Below, piece by piece: positions 55,552-64,000 of a stretch of 64,000 nt of DNA. Position numbers and translations under genes: made by a program. This DNA comes from Pratylenchus scribneri (taxonomy: Eukaryota; Nematoda; Chromadorea; Rhabditida; Pratylenchidae), in contig JAQSEB010000016.1 of NCBI GenBank assembly GCA_030063045.1, positions 1,922,001 to 1,986,000 of the forward strand. The letters run 5' to 3'. The notes below the pieces were generated by a model. The model made no database searches. It saw only the letters and a list, made by a program, of their open reading frames with translations, and was not told the origin of the DNA. How positions within the stretch are numbered: position 1 is the stretch's first letter; each line of letters begins with the position of its first letter.

Positions 55552-55794
55552 ATGCAGAATAAAGTGGAAAGAAATTATAATAAATCGATTTAAATTTATC
55601 ACTTGTCTCCGTCTAGCTTTATCCCCTCAATCATAAAGAATTTTTATTTAATCACTTTGAACGAATTTCGATTTAATTTGCTGAATTATATGAATAAAAT
55701 TTTTTAAAAAATAAATTATTGAATATTACGAAATTTCATCAGCTATCAAGTGAAAAATAATTGCATTTCTAGTCAAAAAACGATTAAAAATTGG

Positions 55795-56180
55795 ATGGTA
55801 TTTAATTTGGCGAAAAAGCTTTGAAAATGGCGAAAGTTTATAACGGTTTAGTGGTTTATCCTAGACCACTAAACCATATTATATCCATTCGATAGATCTC
55901 ATCGAGACGCATCGAATGGTATATATTTTGTCAAGGATTGATTAAAATTATGGGTATTAAACCACTTAAACCATCATCACATGGGTTTTGGTTCAAAACC
56001 AATTAAACCATGACAAATTATATACCATTCGATGCGTCTTAGCTCTATCCAATGGTAAATGGTTTGTGAATTTTGGCGTCTTGACGAGATCTATCGATTG
56101 GGTTTAAGGTTTGTGAATTTTGGACAAACCATTAAACCGCTATAAATTTTTCGCCATTTTAAATATTTCCCTTAAAAATT
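55795..56180. repeat. Palindromic MITE, family A, best copy
   Basis: Left TATTTAATTTGGCGAAAAAG, GTTTATAACGGTTTAGTGGT, CCATTCGATAGATCTCATCG + AGACGCATCGAATGG; right CCATTCGATGCGTCTTAG, GACGAGATCTATCGATTGGG, AACCATTAAACCGCTATAAA, TTTTTCGCCATTTTAAATA. The interior pair is TTAAACCACTTAAACC / GGTTTTGGTTC. About 385 bp, no coding capacity. Intergenic. Confidence 0.88.
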
Positions 56181-57599
56181 TAGCAAATTTTATTCCTTTT
56201 CATTATTTTTTTTTCCATGATCTTTCATCTTCGCCGCTCGCCCATGCCAATTATAAAAATAAATAACAATTCACTAAATATAAACACACATATGCCTCAT
56301 CAAGACTCAAGACCTCATCAGCAGACCCAGCAGCCAGCAGAGCAGCATTCTTTTCTTGTGTTATTTCCCCATTTAACATTTCCCCTCTCTTTCAAGTGTG
56401 CAAATTGTTGGAAAAGTGAGAGAATGAGGCGACGTGAATTCACGTGCATTTTACTTGGATTTTTTGTGGATGGAATTTAAATTTACTTAATCGAAATTTA
56501 AAATTTTGGGCATTATTTTTTGGATATATGTGTTTTTGTGTGTCTAATCTGAAAATTTATTGTTTATTGATCTATTTTTCATGATTTTAAGGAATATTTT
56601 ATGCATGTTTTAGTTGCAATTCTGCATATTTGAAATTTTTACACTATTAATTATCAGCAGTTTCATTAAATCACACTATTAAGAAAAATGAATACATAGA
56701 AATTAATACGGGTAAATAAATTTAATTTATCCTAATCAATAATCATTATTTAGCCGCAATATCTTCTCTCGATAAAACTGGAATTGATATCTCTCCATGC
56801 CATTTATTCTTTGCCGTTAGAAATTTTAAATTGCTTGGGACAGGGCAAAAAACTACTATTTAGACTTATGCCTCATTTTGTTACATTTTACATTCACATA
56901 GTAAAATAAATTATTTTAGTGGCAAATATGGCTGAAATTCCATTCAACACAACAATTCTCAGATGAAGATGAATCTCATACATAAGCCCTAATTCCCTAG
57001 ACTCCAAAATATAATTTTAAATTTTCACTAAATTAATATCTCACCATTTCCCTCATCCCAAAAATACACATATCCGAATAAAATTTAATTATAATTTTTT
57101 ATTTCATCATTGATTTGAAAATTATGAAAAAAAATACATGAAAAAATGAACATTGAGACTTGAAAAAAATAATACACATATTTTGGTATAGAGAAAAAGC
57201 ATTAAAAATGAGTGGAGAAGAAGCAAAATTAAAATAAAATTATAAAATAAAAGTGTCTAATAAGGACATGGGATTTATTTTTGATTGAAGGAGTGCTGAA
57301 TTTTGGATGGGAAGAAGAAGTTTTGGCATTAAAAAAACATGGAACATTTCGGAAAAAATTTACAAATTAGTTTGCGGTATAAAAGAGGCCAAAAAACAAT
57401 TAACAAAATTTTTGGATAATTTGGAAAAAAAAAATAATAAAAATAAATACAACGGTAAATTAATTAAATAATTCCAAATAAATCCAAGGAGTATTATTTT
57501 TTGCGCTGTGTTTTGATTTCATTTTCCAAATTGTCGAGGTTCATTCATTATTCTTCTTTCCCAAAATGACTAGCAAAAAAATTTCAGTGCCAAAAGTGT
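56181..57599. other. 3' flank between the F-box and bHLH genes
   Basis: Converging 3' ends of the F-box and bHLH genes. Contains one CACGTG and AT-rich sequence. An 87-codon open frame at 56217-56480 lacks support. No gene called. Confidence 0.5.
56441..56446. promoter_or_regulatory. CACGTG E-box
   Basis: Perfect Myc/Max/Mad-type E-box in GAATTCACGTGCATTTTA, downstream of the bHLH gene. Binding is inference. Confidence 0.4.
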
Positions 57600-60500
57600 T
57601 CAGCAAAATTCTCCGGATGAATTAGCGGAAGAAGTGGCTGCCGAACCCAAAATGGTAGTTTGCAGTGAATTATACGGATAGAGGAGTGGAAGTGCCGGCA
57701 ATAGGCCATTCAGGGCCAAAAAATTCAAATCCAATGGTTTTGTTGCCGTAACCGGCGATGACGATGCTTCATTCACTTCATTTGCTTCCAAATGTTTTGC
57801 CGAAACATTTTGCTCATTCGCCGTTGTTGTTGAGGCCAAAAAGTTGGCGAATATTGGCTTTGGTGCCGGCAATTTTTCTTCTTCCACTGCAATTTGTTCA
57901 TCTTCTTCCGAAATTGGTTGAATTTTGATATTGCAGATGGCTCCATTTTGTAACATTTCCCGCAAGCGTAAATGTTCGGCCAACAATGCGGCACGACGTT
58001 CGGCCAATCCACATTTTTGCTCTTTGATGAACTGAAAAATTAGGAAAAAATTAGCATTTTTATATTTAATTATTTAATTTTTTTTGATTTTTGAATATTA
58101 AATTATTAGAATTGGTGGAAAAATGAAGGAAAAATAAGATTTGGAAGAAGAAGAAGAGAAAATATTTTAGATTTTCAGGACATTTTTCCATTCAATTCTC
58201 AATTTTTCCCATCCAATCCAACTAATTTTTATTTGTCCATTAAATTTTGGCAATTTTTCCAAAATATGATAATAATCTTTAATTTTCGACACATTTTCCT
58301 CCATCCCGGCCCCTTATTAAAATCACATTCCAAATTCAAGCATCTTCCCTCAAATTGATTCGGATGCTTTGGCCTCATTTAGCAAAATTTGGCCGTAAAC
58401 ATCCATCCTCTTCCCTTAAATATCTATTTTTGTCCATGTTTTTCGCTTCATCACATGTAGCCCAAGTCCAATCTAATTCTTCATATTTTCTAAAATTCCA
58501 CTCATCCTGTTTTCCCCTTTATTATTTATTAAATTGACTCTGTCTTAATGGCTTTCCGCCTCGCTTTTAGCTGCTTTTTTTTTTTGCAGAGGAACAATTT
58601 ATTTATTAAATAGTGTTTATTTATGGATCATTGAAGAAAAACAATAAATAGCAACAAAGTTGCCAAATTCCCTTTCGTCCCTCGGGACATTTTTTATGAG
58701 TAAACAAGAAAACAGCCTTTAACCCCGAGAATCGTCGACATGGGACTTTAGACCTCCTTTGGATGGATCTTTGGTTTTTATTTCCGAAATTCACGTGAAT
58801 AAAAACCATTCTTCCTAAATATGGCCTAAATCCCCATCAACCCTTTTTTATCCGTAATCTTTTTTGGAATAGCCCATGGCTTTCCCCTTTCTCTTCTTTC
58901 GGCTTTTCCTTCCTAAAATTCCAAAAGGAAGCATCCGTTCAACACATTTTTATAGGCTATTTTCTCCGTATGAACAATTTTCTTCACTTCCTTTTGGCTT
59001 TTGCCCCCAACTTTCTCCCTCATGTGCCTTGGCCGCACGCCGTAGCCATTCGTGCCATTTGAATGCCCGTCTATGCCTTTCCGGGCACATAATAATATTT
59101 CCCGCCAACTTTGTTTGACCAATGGCCTTTTTTTCAATTTTTGTGCCAATGTATAATGTAAACAACCGAATGGCTGAGAGGACGAAGATCAGCAAAGAGG
59201 AAAAGATTGCCAAAAAAATATACCTAATAGAATTTTCTGAGAAATGTTTGAATGGACTCAAAAATACGGACGGCTGATGAATGGAAAGGGAAAAAGAAAG
59301 CAAATGTGCCAAAAATGGCATGGGAAAGAATGGAATGGGAATGAGGGGGAGGAAAAGGGACAAAATTGAATGGAAGCTAAATGGAAAGGATTGGAAATGT
59401 CATGGTCTCAAAATCCACAACAAGAAAAGAATGCCGCGCGGTGTCAGGCCTCAAAAGAAAATGGAAGGGAAAACTTTGAACTTCTCGACCATTCATTGGG
59501 ACATATTTTTGGGCAATTTTCCAGCAGGATTGTACCTAGCCAAAGGGCACCGATGAATATTCACATTTCCTTATATCTTTTCTTTGTTTACTTTGTACCC
59601 GAAAAAATGAGTGGGAAAAATGGCCAAAAATGAGTGGGAAAAATGTTAATTAATTTGTCCGGACAAACACAAAAAATGATTAGAGTCAGAAAATGCCATT
59701 GAAATTATAATGGAAATGCCAACTGTGAGAATTGGCAACATTTTTGATTAATTAATTAAATGAGACATAAATTAATTAAATAAAATTGGTCACAAAGTCC
59801 ACTAATTTTCCATGAATGGCACAAAAAGTTGGTATTACATACTTTAATCTCAAAATTGAACCCAGAAAAATCAACCAAAAAATGTGCCCAATTTCTCCCT
59901 TCGAAATGACTAAATATGGAAGAATATTTCCAGGAAATCTGTTGCACGAATGATCCGGCAAAATTCCCTCAATAAAGGACTTTATTTATTCCCTCATCAT
60001 TTTTATTTATGTAAAGTTTATGTCACTTTCTGTGGAATTTGGAGGAAGGGAAAAGGCACGCAAATAATATGCTGGTGGCACTTTAAATAAATAAAATAAA
60101 TATTGACCATTACATGAAATTGATTGATGAGACATACTATTTAGTCAGCCATACCATACCGAATACCGTACATCATAAATTGAACGCATAATTCCTTCCC
60201 CCTTCCCTCTTTGGCTGTTTGGTTCCCGCGCTTCTCAATATATATAATTTTTTGTTTCCTCCAGAGGCACATTTTTTATATTAAAGGGGGGAGGGGACAC
60301 ATGTGAAGCACGGGAATGGAGGGAATGAATGTACAATGGAATGGGAGAATTTTTTTGTTGAATTGGAATGCGTGGGAGGAAAAATTGTTTACTATTGATA
60401 TACCCAAAATTGGCTCAAATTGGCTTTATTTGAATATTTTACAAAAGAAACATAAAGAAAAAATGTGTGGGTTGCACCTACCATTTTGAACTTCTTTGAT

Positions 60501-63500
60501 TTACAAAATAGAGGGTTACGGTATTGGAAAAGAGAGGGAAGAAAAGAAAGTAATTCACAAAATGACATAGTGGATTTATTGAAAATTTTTGCTATTTTAA
60601 TTGAAAATATGTGAAAGGGATAAAACGCTTTCGATGTCGAATTTTTGCTAATAAATTGCCAAAATTTCCCAAAATGATTAACAAGTATCCAAATTAAAGA
60701 TAAATTATTTTAAATTTATAAGATTTGAATTTGATCCAATGGAAAGTTGGCTTTAAATTAGTCTAAAATTTCTTTAAATTGGTTATTTTCCTTCATATTT
60801 ATCATCTTTTAAGCTCTATTTGCTTCCATTTTCCATATTATTTCCAACATTTAATTTCATTTCGTCTACTGTTTTACTTTTCCAGACATCAAAAGTGCAA
60901 AATTATTTATTTTTCCATTTCCTCTTTTGCCTCTTGCTAATGACTAATGAAATGGGTGAAAGTGCACCCCAATTCCCCCAATAAAGCTCATAAATCTCAA
61001 AAGTGTCCATTTTGTGTTTGGATTGGTCCCTCTTCCCCCTTCCTCAAATTAATCTTTTCCAAAAGGTATTTTGTGGGCTTAAATGTGTGTGTGTGTGAAG
61101 TGCACGTGTTCCCGGCCGGGATTGAGGCGGCGGCGATTAATTCGCCTTTCGTGAAATGGACCCAAATAGCTGAGTTGGGCATCAGCAGACTCAAACACAC
61201 ACAACACAGGCGTCAACCGTAGAGGAAGGAGTAGATCGAAGCACAAACATCGCCCTAAACAGCAGTCCAGCCCACAAAGAATCAATTCCAATCCCCCAAC
61301 TTTCTTGGGGAGCGCTCCTCCTTCGGGAGCGACGGGTCCATAGAACATCCGAAAAAGTCGAGGACGAAGCCCGCGGAAGAGCCCGAATCGAAGAATTTGA
61401 TTCAATGTGAAGAGGAAGAAAAACGGCGCGACAACAATTGTTTGGTTCACCGCCGTCAATCCCTTCCCGAAGTGTAATGAAGGAAGGAAGAAGGGAAGAA
61501 GAAGACAGGTTCCCAACATTTCCCATACGGTTTTTCTTCTTCCTCTTCCGCCACTGTCGTCGTCGTCCTCATCGTTTGTTGCGCTCGGCGCGGGGTTCTT
61601 CCCCCATTTAATTATTCCGCGCCTTCATATTTTATATTTTTGGTCTCTGCGTCCTTTCCCTTCCCTTCTTTCCATTAAACCCTTCTTCATTCTTCCCTGC
61701 TAGGGTCTTACACAAAAGAAGGACACAATCGTAAATAAAATACGATGAGAGATTCGGGGGCGACGACCATCGTCAAAGGACGACGACATGTGACTTTGCC
61801 TTTGGGGATGGACTCAAAATGGAAGGGAATGGAAGAGGGGAAGGCCATGGTTGGATGGAAGGGTCCGCGGTCGATCAACCAACACACAAAAGAGGAAGAA
61901 ATTGTAAGGAAGATGTTTTGTGTTATTCTCGAGGGGCAACATTTGTTGGTTTTGGGTTTTGTCTCATACTTTTTCCCTCTCTGTTGCTGTTTATCAGCAA
62001 TTTCGGCTCTCTTCTCCTCTTTTCCAACTGCCCTTTTCGCCCGAAAGAGCAAATGTGTTAGCGTTGAAATGGGCCCTAGGGAGGAATTTTTGGCCTCTCG
62101 CCTCCTATTTTATGGCCTTCCCTTCCCTTTGCCATATGGTTCCGCGTCCCGCCGGACGCGGATCATTTTGAAGAAGAAGGAAAGAGAGGAGTTCACGTGC
62201 ATTTCAACTGGGCCATTTTAATGATGGACCCAAATTGAAGAGTGAGAGCGGACGATGGACCCAAAAATGTAGTGGTGGCCTTATGTTGATGGAGTAGGGC
62301 GGAAGGAAAGGACACCACTTCCACAATAAAGGGAAGGAAAGGAAGAGAAGGGCACTCCCAAAATTGGAGAAGGTCGAATTGGAAGAGGAATTAGGACCAT
62401 TAGGAAGTGAAAGCCTTAAGGCTTTTTAAGGGATTTACTGCTTAATTCTTCCATTTAGGCCATCCAATGAGAAGGATGAAAAGACGAGAAAGCTTTATTA
62501 GGCCTTAAGTGGCAGTCAATCCACCAAACTTTTCTTATAGGTACCGTATTTTTTCTATTAATAGCCCTGGAGCTATTAATTTTCAAACATTCTAGAGGGG
62601 TCTCTTAATAGAGTGAGAGGGCCACTAATAGAACCCCGGGGCTACTAATAGAAAAAAAATACTATAGGGAAGAATCCCCCTTCATTTAATGAACCTATTT
62701 CCCCTACCAAATGTGGGGAAAACGGTATGTTAATTAGGTGGAAGATCCACCAGGTTTCAACGAAACCATTTTCCAATTGCCTAAAATATGGTCAGATTGG
62801 TTGCGAAAGGTGGGCTCCCAATGTTGGGGAAGGCGCATGACTGATGAAGGCCGCGCCAACAAAAAAAGTTCGCCTCCCTCCCTAAAAGGGTCCGGGCGCT
62901 CCCAATAGAAATATGGAGAGGGAAAGGCAATGCAACATGGCGCTTTTTGCCTCTTTCATCATTGTTTGGACTTCTGCTGCTGTTGGCTGATCGGCTGGCG
63001 CATTTTCATTGAAATGATGAAATGGGGAGGAATATTCTCTCCGCTATGATTTGTGGAAGGAAACCCCCTCTTTCCCTATGAAAATGATCGGCTGATCGGC
63101 AGCCGCAAATTTGGGGGAATTGTTGGGAAATGGAAACGGTAATTTTTTGTTGATGATGATTGGGTAATTTTTTGGAAGGTAGTATAATTTGGAAGGAGAT
63201 TTTGGACAAAATGATTGGAAAAATGAAAGAAATTGGAATTTTTTGAACAGATTTTAAATAATTTTTTAAATTTAAAGAATGGATTCTTGAATGAAAATTT
63301 TTGATGTTTTTTTCTGAATTTTATTGGTAATTTTGAAGACAATTTTATGGTATCAATTTTAGCTTGAATTTTCAGCTCAAAAATAACCAAAAATTAGAAA
63401 AAAAAGAAGGTTAAAACATAAAAATGACAAAAAATTCAATTAAAATCCATTCTTGAGTATTCTAAAATTTTTTCAAAAAAATCAATTGAAAAACTCACTC

Positions 63501-63643
63501 GAATATGATTTCGTGCCCGGGTCAACAAAGAAAGTGTGGTGTCCCGATGCGAATCGGATTCGGGTGGCAACACGGATTTCAATGCTTCCAAATGGCCACG
63601 CAAATTTGCCCGGCGATTCTTCTCCAACTCATTGTGGGCGGCT
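57600..63643 (-). CDS. mdl-1: Mad/Mxi-type bHLH-leucine-zipper transcription factor, MDL-1-like (5' end outside window)
   Basis: Two exons seen: 63499-63643 and 57600-58031. The upstream one starts with one base of a split codon, so the N-terminus (including any Sin3-interaction helix) lies beyond the window or was missed. The bHLH has the Mad-type basic region AAHNELEKNRRANLRGHLEA, loop LPPESDSHRDTT and helix 2 LSLLTRARNHIRFI; HNELEKNRR contacts CACGTG. The zipper follows (KCGLAERRAALLAEHLRLRE), then an acidic and Ala/Pro-rich tail ending LLPALPLLYPYNSLQT ... SSGEFC. Mad proteins pair with Max and repress E-box genes. The exons are 5467 bp apart; the phase-0 junction after NHIR is exact. The gene symbol is by similarity to the C. 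elegans Mad-like gene. Confidence 0.85.
58792..58797. promoter_or_regulatory. CACGTG E-box in the bHLH gene intron
   Basis: AATTCACGTGAATAA: palindromic over 12 bases. Candidate site for Max/Mad dimers; inference. Confidence 0.4.
61103..61108. promoter_or_regulatory. CACGTG E-box in the bHLH gene intron
   Basis: GAAGTGCACGTGTTCCCGG, just after a short (GT)n run. Candidate site; inference. Confidence 0.4.
62194..62199. promoter_or_regulatory. CACGTG E-box in the bHLH gene intron
   Basis: GAGTTCACGTGCATTTCAAC. Shares TTCACGTGCATTT with the site at 56441, more than the core alone. Candidate site; inference. Confidence 0.4.
62541..62666. repeat. Short palindromic MITE
   Basis: GTATTTTTTCTATTAATAGC + CC on the left, GGGCTACTAATAGAAAAAAA + ATAC on the right, with TATAG on both flanks as a possible target duplication. 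About 120 bp. The only clear transposon-like element in the large intron. Confidence 0.75.
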
Positions 63644-64000
63644 CTGAAATAAATATAAAATTGATTTTATTTAAATATTAATTATTTTCGAATATTTTTA
63701 CAATTTTTGCTCTTTCCATTTTCACAATTTTAATTAAATATTTTATCAATTTATTTCCAATTTTTGGCCATTTCCTTTCCCAGTTCCCACATTTTAAGCT
63801 TTTGCAATTCCGCACTACACAATTTTTGTTAGTTTTTTCTTTCATTTCTTATCTTTTGACGTCAAATGTGAGCACCGTAATTCCATCGCGCAGTATTCCT
63901 TTTGCTTTGGTGTTCTTTGAGCACGCGCGCTTTCCTCAAATGCAAATCCTTCCAATTCCAAAGTCCACACACATATTTTGGAGTTGGACCCATATGGGGA
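63644..64000. other. Upstream part of the bHLH gene locus
   Basis: Must contain intron or 5' sequence of the bHLH gene. I find no exon ending in a two-base phase with a convincing donor, so the first exon is probably outside the window. The end of the window (63890-63930) has short GC-rich words (GCACGCGCGCTTTCC). Confidence 0.4.

Larger units (their letters stand above)
58032..63498. other. 5.4-kb intron of the bHLH gene, with a GC-richer stretch
   Basis: By far the largest intron in the window. 58600-63000 is clearly richer in G+C than anything else here, and it is also the region freest of the window's repeat families. It carries three CACGTG boxes and long purine/pyrimidine tracts (GGAAGGAAAGG, TTCTTCCTCTTCCG near 61540). 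Open frames of 80-158 codons occur but none has splice context or recognisable motifs. A regulatory intron, or an unannotated first exon/promoter region, is the best reading. Confidence 0.55.

Noticed and set aside
58950..59363. Minus-strand 137-codon frame with a hydrophobic stretch.
   Set aside because: No splice partners, no recognised motif, inside a large intron of the bHLH gene on the same strand; composition alone explains it.
61079..62221. Overlapping frames of 100-158 codons on both strands.
   Set aside because: GC-richer intron sequence lowers stop frequency; overlapping frames on both strands and no family resemblance.

Overview
The window is a nematode chromosome segment. It is AT-rich with scattered short GC-rich islands. 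Genes are split into many exons of 20-400 bp, with GT-AG introns (and one AG|GCAAG intron), TTTCAG/TTTTAG acceptors and acceptor-like sites a few bases upstream of several start codons, as expected for spliced-leader trans-splicing. Gene content fits Nematoda: a Mad/Mxi-type bHLH-zipper, a TMEM245 homologue, a group VI phospholipase A2, BTB proteins, a juvenile-hormone-type epoxide hydrolase and a SPRY protein of the kind expanded in plant-parasitic Tylenchida. A tylenchid is the best guess, but the species cannot be fixed from sequence alone. I rebuilt all gene models by hand from splice sites and reading phase. Most are exact multiples of three over 4-13 exons, which is strong internal support.

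Layout. 1-800 is a satellite. 1228-7560 (-) is a complete S10 serine carboxypeptidase. 8201-10549 (-) holds two tandem BTB proteins. 11147-13110 is a nested inverted-repeat transposon. 13864-16080 (-) is a coiled-coil/SPRY gene broken by a hAT-like MITE; just upstream of it lie a membrane-protein relic (16089-16780) and a tiny hypothetical gene (17246-17531). 17917-20107 (-) is an orphan gene. 21250-23626 (+) is a degenerate small-GTPase-like gene with a tRNA-derived repeat in an intron. 24494-24799 (-) is an orphan exon. 25833-29458 (-) is an epoxide hydrolase with one apparent frameshift. 30719-33322 (-) is a coiled-coil protein with two possible 3' exons. 34407-43206 (-) is a 13-exon TMEM245 homologue. 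43961-46597 (-) is a probable mitochondrial protein with four PUR-like modules. 47303-51581 (+) is a calcium-independent phospholipase A2. 51823-52161 (+) is a broken F-box-associated (FBA) fragment, followed by an intact F-box/FBA gene (52377-55551) whose last intron is a 1.5-kb minisatellite. 57600-63643 (-) is a MDL-1/Mad-like bHLH-zipper gene with a 5.4-kb intron; its 5' end lies outside the window.

The genes do not form an obvious pathway. What unites the window is its repeats. At least a dozen copies of one palindromic MITE (core ~300 bp, ends related to TTTGGCGAAAA/TTTTCGCCAA) sit mostly in introns, along with at least five other MITE families, four minisatellites and a SINE-like element. 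Several genes carry visible scars: a transposon in a coding exon, an in-frame stop, a one-base frameshift, a nearly deleted intron, and a stop codon apparently acquired from a duplicated piece of the neighbouring gene.
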